From contig NZ_JARGER010000038.1 in the NCBI RefSeq assembly GCF_029210375.1, positions 186,001 to 250,000 on the forward strand: a DNA stretch of 64,000 bases, in the 5' to 3' direction. This DNA comes from Nocardioides sp. YIM 152315 (GTDB taxonomy: Bacteria > Actinomycetota > Actinomycetes > Propionibacteriales > Nocardioidaceae). Each line of letters starts with the position of its first letter. Positions within the stretch are counted from its first letter, which is position 1. The position numbers were made by a program, and so were the translations under genes. The notes beneath the pieces were generated by a model. That model worked only from the letters and a program-made list of their open reading frames with translations, was not told where the DNA came from and ran no database searches. Of the stretch, positions 24,706-33,299 are shown piece by piece.

Positions 24706-25689
24706 GTACGGCGCCAGGTCGTCGATCGAGGTCCCGAACCGGGCATGGGTGTCGGTGATCTCCCGGTGCAGGCGAGCCATGGTCTTGTCCCACGTGCCTT
24801 CCTGGACCTCGTCCCAGACGACGCGTGACATGCCGGTCTTGAAGCCGCAGAGCCAGTCCTGGCGCCGCTTCTCCTCCCAGACCACGTCCTCCGGGCGACG
24901 GTCGGCGTACCCGCCGTCGGACTCCCGCAGGTACTTGAACCGGCCGTCGAACTCGATGAGGTGTCTGCCCACCCGGAAGTCGACCCACGCGACGCGGCCA
25001 CCCTCCTGGACACCGAACTGCGGGTGGACCACGCCGAGTGCGAGCTGCTCGAGCATCAGCTTGACAAGGGCCTCGCCCGGGTTCTCGCACCGGCCGTCGG
25101 CCAGAGCGATTGCCGTCCGGGCCGCGGTGACGTAGGGCCAGTGGGTCATCGGCTCGATGGCGGCCGACATCGCCTTGCGTGTCACGCCGGCCCGGAGGGC
25201 GGAGCTTGCGGCGACGATCCCGTGCCGCATGCCGTGCTCGCGCCCGATGTCCGCCACCGTACGCGGAAGGTCGAGCACTGGGTGGCCGTCGACGAACATG
25301 ATCTGCTCCGGCTCGACCGGCGCCTGATGATGCTTGATACCGTGCCTGGTTCGCCCGCCCAGGTGACCGACGCGGGTGACGTGCACCAGCCGCGGCGTCG
25401 CCTCGAGGATCGGCAGGCCCTGGAGGTAGGCCGAGGAGTCGTGGCTGATGCTGTGGAAGCTCTTCGTCACCAGCACCGCGGCCCAGACCTCGAGGCGCGG
25501 CCGGCCGACGTACACGTCGAGTGACTCCCAGTGGACGCGGGTCGTGTACACACCGCGTCGCACCGCGACCCAGTCACCGGTGCGCAACAGCTTGCGCAGG
25601 GCGTCCGCATCGATCCCGGATGCGAGTGCCTGTCTGCGGGTGATCAGGCTGTGCTGGTGCGCGAAGTGCCAGGCGAACGTCGGCTTCAT
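24679..25689 (-). CDS. AbiEi-like antitoxin N-domain / DUF559-type endonuclease-fold protein
   Basis: 336 residues. The N-terminal part (HQHSLITRRQALASGIDADAL, VAVRRGVYTT) matches the winged-helix AbiEi antitoxin-type domain; the C-terminal part (PQFGVQEGGRVAWVDFRVGRHLIEFDG in pieces, then EEKRRQDWL) matches the restriction-endonuclease-like DUF559/Vsr fold with an acidic-hydrophobic strand (VDFRV, LIEFDG). This two-domain type is frequent in actinobacteria and its role is unsettled; a defence role is only possible. It is a singleton between copies of a 70-bp repeat, suggesting acquisition as a cassette. Confidence 0.72.
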   Translation of the reverse strand: MKPTFAWHFAHQHSLITRRQALASGIDADALRKLLRTGDWVAVRRGVYTTRVHWESLDVYVGRPRLEVWAAVLVTKSFHSISHDSSAYLQGLPILEATPRLVHVTRVGHLGGRTRHGIKHHQAPVEPEQIMFVDGHPVLDLPRTVADIGREHGMRHGIVAASSALRAGVTRKAMSAAIEPMTHWPYVTAARTAIALADGRCENPGEALVKLMLEQLALGVVHPQFGVQEGGRVAWVDFRVGRHLIEFDGRFKYLRESDGGYADRRPEDVVWEEKRRQDWLCGFKTGMSRVVWDEVQEGTWDKTMARLHREITDTHARFGTSIDDLAPYVIRRARRS

Positions 25690-25819
25690 GCCTCGACGAT
25701 CTGCGATCAGGCGGACGGCGCGACCGACCCGATCTCCTCCCTGTGGACAGGCCCGTCGGCAGGCGCGCTGTCGACGGTTTCTGGGCCGGTGCGCGGTCTG
25801 ACCCCGAAGCCGGGATTGC

Positions 25820-25889
25820 TGTAACGGTGGTTCGTGGGATCTTCTGACCCGTCATGACGGGGTGGAAGATCCCCCGACACCCCGTTACA
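25820..25889. repeat. 70-bp palindromic dispersed repeat, copy 2
   Basis: Same 70-base length and same orientation as copy 1; identical over the first 43 bases, then a different right arm (GGAAGATCCCCCGACA) that pairs better with its left arm. Copies 1 and 2 bracket the AbiEi-like gene. Confidence 0.75.
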
Positions 25890-25902
25890 GCGCGGACGGC
25901 GC

Positions 25903-26523
25903 CTACCCCAGCCGCCGCCCGGAGGGCGAGGTCGCCTGGATGGCGATGCCGGCCATCCCGGCCACGAAGAGCAGGATCGTCACCTTGCCGAGCCAGTCCG
26001 GCAGCAGCGCGGAGCAGGCGATGGCGACGACGTGCAGGAGCAGGGCGAAGGGGACCCAGCGGGGGACGGTGCCGGCGCGCAGCAGCGCGATGCCGAGCAG
26101 CAGCTCGCCGAGGACGAAGCCGATGATCCAGGCGTAGAGGAACACCAGCAGGCCGGCGTCCTCGGCCACCTCGTCGAGGCCCTGACCGACGATGGTGTCG
26201 GTCACGACGAGGGACCGGAAGAAGACCATGAGCATCGCGTAGCCGGAGGTGCCGATGAAGCCGAACGCCAGGACGACGACGCTGACGAGGCCCAGCGCCC
26301 GGCCGCGCTGCTCGAAGAGCACCACGATCGCGGGCAGCCCGAGCGAGAGGCACACGGAGGCGACGAAGAAGATCACGGCGGCGGCCATCCACACCCCGCC
26401 CTGCTCCTGCACGACGCGCAGCGCCTCCGCCGTGCCGTCGCTCGAGGGCAGCAGGATCGAGGCGCTGGCGAGCGCGAGCGCTCCCGTGAGCAGGAGCGCC
26501 GCCGAGACCGGCAGCCATTCCAT
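25903..26523 (-). CDS. Multi-pass membrane protein, unknown function
   Basis: 206 residues with about six membrane helices (PVSAALLLTGALALASASILL, MAAAVIFFVASVCLSLGLPA, LGLVSVVVLAFGFIGTSGYA, LVFLYAWIIGFVLGELLLGI, VPFALLLHVVAIACSALL, VTILLFVAGMAGIAI). It resembles DUF4386-type proteins in topology, without a firm assignment. ATG 26523 is preferred to an upstream in-frame start because an AGGTGCGG site precedes it. Confidence 0.6.
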   Translation of the reverse strand: MEWLPVSAALLLTGALALASASILLPSSDGTAEALRVVQEQGGVWMAAAVIFFVASVCLSLGLPAIVVLFEQRGRALGLVSVVVLAFGFIGTSGYAMLMVFFRSLVVTDTIVGQGLDEVAEDAGLLVFLYAWIIGFVLGELLLGIALLRAGTVPRWVPFALLLHVVAIACSALLPDWLGKVTILLFVAGMAGIAIQATSPSGRRLG

Positions 26524-26589
26524 CCGCACCTGCACACGGTAGAGGTACGCCGGGCCGCCCGTCCGCAAACCGATCAGGAGGCGAGGCGT

Positions 26590-27480
26590 CTACCGAAGGT
26601 CGGTGAGGCGGTGCACCTGCTCGACCGCGGAGTCGGTGGGGATGAGCTGCACCTCGTCGCAGCCGAGGTCCTCGATGCGCCCCAGCAGGTCGCGGAGATC
26701 GGCCACGGATCCGGCGAACCCGGCGGTGGCGGCGAGCGCGTCGACGTGCTGCCCCGGGATCCAGTTCATGTAGTGCCGCAGGTGCCGCCGGATCTGTCCA
26801 CGCGCCTCGTCGACCGGACCGAGCGCGAACCAGAACGACGTCGTCACCCGCGGCGGCGGTCGTCCGGCGCAGGCCCAGGCGGACCGGGTCAGCGAGAACA
26901 GCCGCGCCATCTCCGACAGGTCGACGTCGAGAGACATGCCGGCCAGCCCGTCCGCCCACGCGGCGGCGCTGCGGATCGTGCGCGGCCCGAGCGTGCCGAC
27001 GAGCAGCTCGGGGCCGCCCGGCCGCACCGGCGCGGGCCCGACGGGCAGCACCGACTCGACCACCCGTTCACCGGCCCACACCCGCTTCATCACCGCGACC
27101 CGCGCGGCCATCTCCGCCATCGTCCTCGTGGCCGGCGGCGCACCGGCCGCCCGGTAGTCCTCGTCCCGCCCGCCGACGCCCAGCCCCACCGACAGCCGGC
27201 CGCCACACAGCCGGTCGCCGGTCGCGAGTGCCTTGGCGAGCGAGACCGGGTCGTGCAGCTGGGGTACGACGACCGTGGCCGTCAGCCGGACCCGCGACGT
27301 CCACGCGGCGACCGCGCCCAGCAGGGTCAGCGAGTGGGGGTTGTCGAACGCCATCCGCTCGCCCCAGCACAGCGACGACCACGCGCCCTCGTCGACCGCG
27401 CGTGCCCAGGACTCGAGCGTCGCTGCCCCCGCCTCCCAGAGGTCGGGCTCCATGACCGGCAACGTCATCCCCACCTGCAT
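26590..27480 (-). CDS. LLM-class (luciferase-like) F420-dependent oxidoreductase
   Basis: 296 residues, TIM-barrel luciferase-like monooxygenase family. The start QVGMTLPVMEPDLW, LTATVVVPQLHDPVSLAKALAT, and GRLSVGLGVGGRDEDY are typical of the actinobacterial F420-dependent subgroup. The substrate is unknown. Starts five bases after the M23 peptidase stop, so it is the third gene of a regulator-peptidase-oxidoreductase operon. Confidence 0.85.
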   Translation of the reverse strand: MQVGMTLPVMEPDLWEAGAATLESWARAVDEGAWSSLCWGERMAFDNPHSLTLLGAVAAWTSRVRLTATVVVPQLHDPVSLAKALATGDRLCGGRLSVGLGVGGRDEDYRAAGAPPATRTMAEMAARVAVMKRVWAGERVVESVLPVGPAPVRPGGPELLVGTLGPRTIRSAAAWADGLAGMSLDVDLSEMARLFSLTRSAWACAGRPPPRVTTSFWFALGPVDEARGQIRRHLRHYMNWIPGQHVDALAATAGFAGSVADLRDLLGRIEDLGCDEVQLIPTDSAVEQVHRLTDLR

Positions 27481-27485
27481 GCGGG

Positions 27486-28343
27486 TCACCCTCCCACGGC
27501 GACCTCGAAGATCCGGCCGTTCTCGGGGACGTCCTCGAGGGCGGTCTCTCGTCGGCCGCCGCTCGCGCGGGCAGGGTCGGTGGCTTCGAGCTCGGTCACC
27601 CCGCGCCACCGCCACGGCAGGCCGGCGGCACCGGTGACGTGCGGCGCGTCCATCAGCTGGAAGTGCAGGTGCGGCTCGGTGGTGTTGCCCGTGTTGCCGA
27701 CCTCGGCGAGCCGCTGCCCGGCCTGCACCCGCTCGCCGACCCGGACGGCGGCGGAGTCGCGGCGCAGGTGGGCGTACGCCGACCACACCCCGTCGCCGTG
27801 ATCGACCACCACGTGGTTGCCGAGGATCCAGGCGGCGCCGCCCAGCTCGCGGAAGAACGCCTCGACCACCATCATCCAGACCAGCGTGGGCCAGGTGTCG
27901 CGGCTGCGGTGGTCGCGCTTGCGGTCGAGCACCGCGACGACGGTGCCGTCGGCGACGGCGAGCACCGGCTCGCCGAAGGACGAGTACGACGCGGGCGCCC
28001 GGGTGCGCACGCCCCAGCCGATCCGGGCCGGCGCTCCGGAGGGGCTGGGGTGCAGCACGTCCACGGCGTACGCCTGGCCGTAGGAGCGCACCCCGTGGCT
28101 CGGCACCCGGCTGCCCGGCCCGTTCACGGCGACCCAGCGCCCGCGCACCGGCGACCCGGTCTCGACCGGAGCGCGCTCGCCGCGGGGCGGGCCGACGAAC
28201 GCCAGCGCGAGCAGGCACAGGAGCACCGCCAGGCTCGGCCACCAGGGCGTGTCGAGGACCGTCGAGGTGAGCACCACCCCGGTCACGAAGAGCACCAGCC
28301 AGAGCTGGCGCAGGCGTGCGGTGCGGCGGCGGAGTGCATTCAT
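27486..28343 (-). CDS. Membrane-anchored M23 peptidase (LytM domain)
   Basis: 285 residues. One or two N-terminal membrane helices (LWLVLFVTGVVLTSTVL, WWPSLAVLLCLLALAFV), then an M23 domain with GQAYAVDV, GNHVVVDHGDG and the zinc/catalytic HLHF (EPHLHFQL). The first zinc-ligand motif (usually HxGxD) reads YAVD, as in some actinobacterial members, so activity is uncertain. It would act on peptidoglycan cross-links outside the membrane. The start overlaps the upstream regulator's stop (ATGA). Confidence 0.8.
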   Translation of the reverse strand: MNALRRRTARLRQLWLVLFVTGVVLTSTVLDTPWWPSLAVLLCLLALAFVGPPRGERAPVETGSPVRGRWVAVNGPGSRVPSHGVRSYGQAYAVDVLHPSPSGAPARIGWGVRTRAPASYSSFGEPVLAVADGTVVAVLDRKRDHRSRDTWPTLVWMMVVEAFFRELGGAAWILGNHVVVDHGDGVWSAYAHLRRDSAAVRVGERVQAGQRLAEVGNTGNTTEPHLHFQLMDAPHVTGAAGLPWRWRGVTELEATDPARASGGRRETALEDVPENGRIFEVAVGG

Positions 28344-28816
28344 CGGTGGGCTCCCATCACGATCGACATCAGGGGGACGACGCGCTGCGGCGGCACCTCG
28401 TAGCGGCCGCCGCCGACGCTGCGCAGCCAGCCGGCGGCGACCAGCTGGCGCAGGTGGTGGTAGATCTGCCCGGTCGTGCCCGTGCCGGCCTCGGCGGCGG
28501 TCGTCGCGCCGCCGAGGAAGCGCTGCAGGAGGGCCAGTCGCACCGGGTGGCCGAGGGCACCGAGCAGGTCCGCGGTCTCGGCCCAGTCGCGGTCGAGCAG
28601 TGCCTGGGTCTCCAGGCCCTCCTGCCACTCCAGCGCGCGGTCGTCCGGCAGCCGCACGGACCCGGCGAGGACGACGGCGCCCGGCTCGGGATGTCGCGCG
28701 CGCAGCCCCTCGAGGACCCAGAGCTCCCCCTCGGCCGCGGGCGCCTCGGCGGCGGAACGACCCTCGAGGGCGGTCACCCGCGCCTCGAGCGCGGCGACCC
28801 GGTCGGCGAGCTTCAT
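28340..28816 (-). CDS. ArsR/HTH-type transcriptional regulator with N-terminal coiled coil
   Basis: 158 residues. A short heptad-like N-terminus (LADRVAALEARVTALEG) leads to a winged-helix domain (LLGALGHPVRLALLQRFL, TGQIYHHLRQLVAAGWL) of the ArsR-like type. No obvious metal-binding cysteines, so the signal is unknown. TAATAT lies seven bases before the ATG and overlaps the palindrome TTACGTAA, consistent with autoregulation. First gene of the peptidase operon and divergent from an acyl-CoA synthetase gene. Confidence 0.78.
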   Translation of the reverse strand: MKLADRVAALEARVTALEGRSAAEAPAAEGELWVLEGLRARHPEPGAVVLAGSVRLPDDRALEWQEGLETQALLDRDWAETADLLGALGHPVRLALLQRFLGGATTAAEAGTGTTGQIYHHLRQLVAAGWLRSVGGGRYEVPPQRVVPLMSIVMGAHR

Positions 28817-28869
28817 GATTTCGATATTACGTAACAACGACCGACTGGCCAAACGCTAGGTTCGACTCC
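28817..28869. promoter_or_regulatory. Divergent promoter region with TTACGTAA operator-like palindrome
   Basis: The 53-base gap is AT-rich for this genome. It holds TTACGTAA at 28827-28834, TAATAT (minus strand, 28824-28829) serving the regulator, and TAGGTT (28857-28862) seven bases before the synthetase ATG. The palindrome is well placed for one regulator to control both directions. Confidence 0.5.
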
Positions 28870-30456
28870 ATGGCGCTCTCACCGCTCGTCCAGGAGGCCC
28901 GGCAGCAGTCCCTCGGCGACCTGCCCCGACGTACGGCGCAGCGGGTGCCCGACCGGCTCGCGATCGTCGACGGCGACACCCGGTTGACCTACGCCGAGCT
29001 GGACGCCCTCGTCGACCGCACCGCCGCGGCGCTGCACGACCACGGGCTCGCCGCCCGCGACCGGCTCGCGCTGCTGTCGCGCAACAGCTGGCAGTACGCC
29101 GTGCTCGACTTCGCCTGTGCTCGCGCGGGCGTCGTGCTGGTGCCGGTCAACTTCATGCTCGGCGCGGAGGAGATCGCCTACATCCTCGACCGCAGCGGCG
29201 CGGAGGCGTTAGTCGTCGAGGACGGGCTGCTCGACGTCGCCCAGGACGCGCTCGCGCGGTCGCAGGGCACCGCCGCGACCCGGGCGCTGGTGCGCCGTGG
29301 CGGCGGCGACCCGCCCGATGGCTGGCACGACCTCCAGGACTGGCTCGACCACGACGGCACGCCGTACCCGCTGATCCTCGAGGACGACGAGCCGGTCCGG
29401 ATGATGTTCACCTCCGGCACCGAGTCGCGACCGAAGGGCGCGCTGCTGAGCAGCCGGAGCCTGCTGTGGCAGTACGTCTCGTGCGCGATCGAGGGCAACA
29501 TGACCGCCGACGACGTCGAGCTGCACACGATGCCGCTCTACCACTGTGCGCAGCTCGACTGCTTCCTCGGCGTCGACGTCTACCTCGGCGCGACCAGCAT
29601 CATCCTGCCGGCACCCGACCCCGGCGCGATCCTGCAGGCGATCGAGGAGCACCGGGTGACCAAGTTCTTCGCGCCGCCGACCGTCTGGATCGGGCTGCTG
29701 CGGCACCCCGACTTCGACACCGCCGACCTCTCGAGCCTGCGCAAGGGCTACTACGGCGCCTCGCCGATGCCGGTCGCGGTGCTCGAGGAGATGCGACGGC
29801 GGCTGCCCGACGTCGACCTGTGGAACTTCTACGGGCAGACCGAGATGGCCCCGCTCGCCACGATCCTCGGACCCGAGGAGCAGCTCACGCATCCCGGCTC
29901 GGCCGGCCGCGCGGCCCTCAACGTCGATACCCGCATCGTGGACGACCGGGACCAGCCCGTGCCGGCCGGCACCGTCGGCGAGATCGTGCACCGCTCACCG
30001 CACGCGACGCTCGGCTACTACCTCGACCCCGAGAAGACCACCGAGGCGTTCCGCGGCGGCTGGTTCCACTCCGGCGACCTCGGCTACCTCGACGAGGGCG
30101 GCCGGCTCTACGTCGTCGACCGCAAGAAGGACATGATCAAGACCGGCGGCGAGAACGTCGCGAGCCGCGAGGTCGAGGAGACCATCTACGAGCTCGACGG
30201 CGTCGCCGAGGTCGCGGTCTTCGCCGTCGACCACCCGCGCTGGGTGGAGGCGGTCGCCGCGGTCGTCGTCCCCAGGGACGGCGCCACGCTCACCGCCGAC
30301 GAGGTCATCGCCCACGCCCGGGAGCGGCTGGCGGGCTTCAAGACGCCCAAGTACGTCGTGGTCGCCGACGCCCTGCCCAAGAACCCCTCCGGCAAGATCC
30401 TCAAACGCCAGCTGCGCGAGCAGCACGCCGATCTCGCCGGCGTCAGCGACGCCTGA
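28870..30456 (+). CDS. Acyl-CoA synthetase (FadD-like AMP-dependent ligase)
   Basis: 528 residues, ANL superfamily. Motifs: the AMP-binding loop MMFTSGTESRPKGALLS, the acyl-site FYGQTEMAP, the hinge DRKKDMIKTGGENV and the catalytic C-terminal Lys in NPSGKILKRQL. It activates a carboxylic acid to its acyl-CoA through an adenylate; the chain length is not evident. The loop reads TESRPKG rather than the usual TxxPKG with Gly/Thr, but the Lys is kept. Leaderless start likely. The 3' end overlaps the convergent sulfotransferase gene by 14 bases. Confidence 0.88.
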   Translation: MALSPLVQEARQQSLGDLPRRTAQRVPDRLAIVDGDTRLTYAELDALVDRTAAALHDHGLAARDRLALLSRNSWQYAVLDFACARAGVVLVPVNFMLGAEEIAYILDRSGAEALVVEDGLLDVAQDALARSQGTAATRALVRRGGGDPPDGWHDLQDWLDHDGTPYPLILEDDEPVRMMFTSGTESRPKGALLSSRSLLWQYVSCAIEGNMTADDVELHTMPLYHCAQLDCFLGVDVYLGATSIILPAPDPGAILQAIEEHRVTKFFAPPTVWIGLLRHPDFDTADLSSLRKGYYGASPMPVAVLEEMRRRLPDVDLWNFYGQTEMAPLATILGPEEQLTHPGSAGRAALNVDTRIVDDRDQPVPAGTVGEIVHRSPHATLGYYLDPEKTTEAFRGGWFHSGDLGYLDEGGRLYVVDRKKDMIKTGGENVASREVEETIYELDGVAEVAVFAVDHPRWVEAVAAVVVPRDGATLTADEVIAHARERLAGFKTPKYVVVADALPKNPSGKILKRQLREQHADLAGVSDA

Positions 30457-31516
30457 GCCAGCGGCGTCGATCGGGCTCGGCGCCCTCCAGGGCCCGGACC
30501 CGGCGACGGAGCCTGGCGATGCGCTTGCGGGACCAGGCGAGCTTGCGGGTGACCTCCGCGAGCTCGGCGCGGGCCGCGACCTCGCGCGCGCCGGCCTCCG
30601 CGGCCTGCACCCGCAGCCGTCTCACGGTGTCGCGCAGCTCGGCGACCTCGTCGGGCCCGGCCCCGGCCGAGAGCGGACGCCCACCCAGGTCGACGCGGTC
30701 CTTGTACTGGTCGCGGCAGGCGTCGCGGTACGCCGCGAGGGAGTCGCCGAAGTCGACGGCGTCCACCTGGGCGCGGAACCGCCCGAGCGCCCACTCGTAG
30801 AGCTGGATGTCCCAGGTGCAGACCTCGTGGACGACGTCGATCTCCTCCTGGGTCCACTCCTGGAGGAGCGGCCGGTGCGCGTTGCGCATGTCGGTGTGCC
30901 AGGCCGGCACGGCGGGCAGACCGCAGATCGACGCGAACCCCAGCACGCTCTCCTCGAAGTGCTCGGCGATGCCGAACCACGCCACGTCGCGCTCGACGTG
31001 CGCCATGGCGCGCTCGAGCAGCGCGGCCGGCGGCACCGTCGAGGGGTGCGGCGCGTCGGGCCCGAATCCGACCGCGAACTGGCTCATCTGCGAGTGGTCG
31101 ACGCCGCGGGTGCCCCGCACCCATTCCACGAACGGCGGGAATGGGCCCCCGGGGTCCGCGCGCTCGGCCTTGTCGCTCAGCCACTGGTAGCACGACCGGG
31201 CGCGCGGGAGCGGGTTGCGGAAGCCGGTGAGCAGCACCTGCCGCTCGGGATGGACCGGGTAGTCGCCGTACAGGTAGTGACCGGCGAAGAACCCTCGTCC
31301 CGGCCGCGCGAGCCGCTCCCGGATGAGCCGCAGCCCCGCGCCCCGGTAGGTGCAGACGAACTCGTCGGCGCGCCCGGCCGCGTCGAACCCGCCGAAGAGC
31401 GCCTCGGTCATCGCCATCGATCCGCTCTTGTTCACGCCGTGATAGACGACCTGCTCGGCCCGCAGGCGCTCGAGACCGCGCACCTGCACCGGGAACAGGG
31501 CGGGCCCCTCAGGCAC
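30443..31516 (-). CDS. Sulfotransferase family protein with C-terminal coiled coil
   Basis: 357 residues. The N-terminus VVYHGVNKSGSMAMTEALF gives a modified phosphosulfate-binding loop, and LTGFRNPLPRARSCYQWL corresponds to the 3'-phosphate-binding Arg/Ser region. This resembles the family 2 (carbohydrate) sulfotransferases. Residues about 290-340 form a charged coiled coil (ELRDTVRRLRVQAAEA). The GTG start overlaps the end of the kinase-methyltransferase gene by eight bases, so the two are coupled and probably act in one pathway. Confidence 0.7.
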   Translation of the reverse strand: MPEGPALFPVQVRGLERLRAEQVVYHGVNKSGSMAMTEALFGGFDAAGRADEFVCTYRGAGLRLIRERLARPGRGFFAGHYLYGDYPVHPERQVLLTGFRNPLPRARSCYQWLSDKAERADPGGPFPPFVEWVRGTRGVDHSQMSQFAVGFGPDAPHPSTVPPAALLERAMAHVERDVAWFGIAEHFEESVLGFASICGLPAVPAWHTDMRNAHRPLLQEWTQEEIDVVHEVCTWDIQLYEWALGRFRAQVDAVDFGDSLAAYRDACRDQYKDRVDLGGRPLSAGAGPDEVAELRDTVRRLRVQAAEAGAREVAARAELAEVTRKLAWSRKRIARLRRRVRALEGAEPDRRRWLRRR

Positions 31517-32666
31517 GTCGCGCCACCAGGCGCACGACGACCGGGTCCTGGTCGCCCCACGGCGCCAGCCCCGCGGACTCGACGACGGACTCGACCTCCA
31601 GCCCGGCCGCCGCGGCCCGGCGCTCGAGCTCCGCCGGCACGGCGTACCGCCGGTAGTGGCCGTCGATCCGCTCCGTGCGGCTGAGGACCTCGCCGCGGCG
31701 GGCACCGCTGTCGTTGATCGAGCGGCACTCGACGTGCACGCGTCCGCCCGGACGCAGCACCCGCGGCACGGCGTCCCAGAAGAGCTGCTCCTCATGCTCG
31801 GTCATCGAATGCAGCACGAACCGCGAGTAGACGACGTCGAAGGCACCGGTCCACGCGTCGACGTGGTCGTCGATGCGTCCCGTCACCCAGGTGCAGTCCG
31901 CTTCCGGCCGGTCGCGCCGAGCGCGCTCCGTCGCCGCGGCCGACGGGTCCAGGCCGACGACGCGGTGGCCCCGGGCGGCCAGGTAGGCGCTGTCGCGGCC
32001 GTCGCCCGCACCCACGTCGAGCACGTCCTGCGACGGGGGCAGCGTCTCCGCGACGACCTGCCCGAAGGGCGACGGCTCGGCGATCGCCGGCTGCGACGAG
32101 TAGTAGCCGGCCCAGTGGGCCGCGCGGCCGTGCTCGGGGTCCAGGACCGGCGCGGCGAGCACCGCCTCGACGATGCGGGTGGCGGCTTGCAGCGCCGTCA
32201 CCGGGCCGTGGTTGGCGATGCGCAGGTCGGGATCGGCGGGCTCGTCGTACGTCGCCTCGATCTCGCCCGCGCCGCGGTAGACGCCCTTGGTCTCGGCGTC
32301 GCGGGCGATCCGCACCTCACGGGGCACGTCGAGGTAGGCGATGAAGACGCCCGGCACGTTGTCGCGCACCCACTCCTGGACCTCCTTGAACATCGCGACG
32401 GCCGAGATCACGACGATCGAGCCCTGGCTCGAGAGGTGGCTGCACAGTCGGAAGTAGACCCGGGCGAGCTCCCTGCGGTCGTCGTCCTCGTAGCCCCAGC
32501 GGCCGGCGAGGATCTTGCGCAGGTCGTCGCCGTCGAGGGAGATGACGGACTCGACGCGCTCGCGCAGGGCCGCCTCGACGTGCCGCGCGACCGTCGTCTT
32601 GCCGGCGCCCGAGTAGCCGGTGATCCAGACAACTCCCGGTCGGGCGACCATCCCCGCCTGGCTCAA
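31509..32666 (-). CDS. Fusion of an APS-kinase-like P-loop domain and a SAM methyltransferase
   Basis: 385 residues. Residues about 10-195 form a P-loop kinase domain (WITGYSGAGKTTVARH, SLDGDDLRKIL, TKGVYRGAGEI) like adenylylsulfate kinases, but the APS-site residues (DRxENIRR) are replaced by DDDRRELARVYFR, so the substrate may not be APS. Residues about 205-385 are a class I methyltransferase (VLDVGAGDGRDSAYLA, VYSRFVLHSMTE, VLRPGGRVHVE). TTG 32666 is favoured by GGAGGGAG upstream; ATG 32651 is the alternative. Coupled to the sulfotransferase downstream. Confidence 0.75.
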   Translation of the reverse strand: MSQAGMVARPGVVWITGYSGAGKTTVARHVEAALRERVESVISLDGDDLRKILAGRWGYEDDDRRELARVYFRLCSHLSSQGSIVVISAVAMFKEVQEWVRDNVPGVFIAYLDVPREVRIARDAETKGVYRGAGEIEATYDEPADPDLRIANHGPVTALQAATRIVEAVLAAPVLDPEHGRAAHWAGYYSSQPAIAEPSPFGQVVAETLPPSQDVLDVGAGDGRDSAYLAARGHRVVGLDPSAAATERARRDRPEADCTWVTGRIDDHVDAWTGAFDVVYSRFVLHSMTEHEEQLFWDAVPRVLRPGGRVHVECRSINDSGARRGEVLSRTERIDGHYRRYAVPAELERRAAAAGLEVESVVESAGLAPWGDQDPVVVRLVARRA

Positions 32667-32714
32667 CCCAGCTCCCTCCGTAGGACAACCGTGGGAGGGT
32701 ATCAACGCGCACGG

Positions 32715-33299
32715 TCAGACCAGCCAGCGCGCGAGCAGGGTGCCGTCGACCTCCAGCAGCGTGTGGAGGCGGAGCGGTACGTCGAGGGCCGGGCCGGCCA
32801 CGATCCGCGGGCCGGGCCCGCCGACCAGCCGCGGCACGGTCGTCGTGCACAGCTCGTCGACGACTCCTCCGCGGAGCAGGTCGTGGAGCAGCGACGGACC
32901 TCCCTCGCACAGGATGCGCGTCCAGCCGCGATCGACCAGCCGCCGACGGAACCCGGCGGCGTCGCCGAGCGGCTCGACCAGCACCGAGCCGGGCGGCGCG
33001 CCGCGCAAGCCCTCGGGCACCTCGTCGCGCCGGCTCACGACGACGATCGGCCGGTCCGCCGGTCCGTAGCCCTCCGTGCGCGCGGTGCCGGCGCCGACCA
33101 CGATGACGTCCGCGGTGGCGCGCAGGTGGTCGAAGACGCGCTTGTCGGCCGCGTTGTTGATCGAGCCGCTCCTGCCGGAGTCGCCCGTGGCGGCGCCGTC
33201 GACGGTGCTGACCATGTTGACCCGGAGCCACGGCCGGTCGCCCGGCGCGGCGTAGAGCTCGGCGAGGTCGTCGGTGTCGGGACCGACCAGCACCCTCAC
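32715..33299 (-). CDS. RibD C-terminal (DHFR-like) reductase domain protein
   Basis: 194 residues. The start WLRVNMVSTVDGAATGDSGRSGSI and the later CEGGPSLLHDLL are the RibD_C signature, the fold that reduces a pyrimidine-phosphate with NADPH. A stand-alone domain of this type next to folP is common in actinobacteria and its reaction is not settled (riboflavin- or pterin-related). The GTG start overlaps the upstream gene's stop (GTGA). Confidence 0.8.
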   Translation of the reverse strand: MRVLVGPDTDDLAELYAAPGDRPWLRVNMVSTVDGAATGDSGRSGSINNAADKRVFDHLRATADVIVVGAGTARTEGYGPADRPIVVVSRRDEVPEGLRGAPPGSVLVEPLGDAAGFRRRLVDRGWTRILCEGGPSLLHDLLRGGVVDELCTTTVPRLVGGPGPRIVAGPALDVPLRLHTLLEVDGTLLARWLV

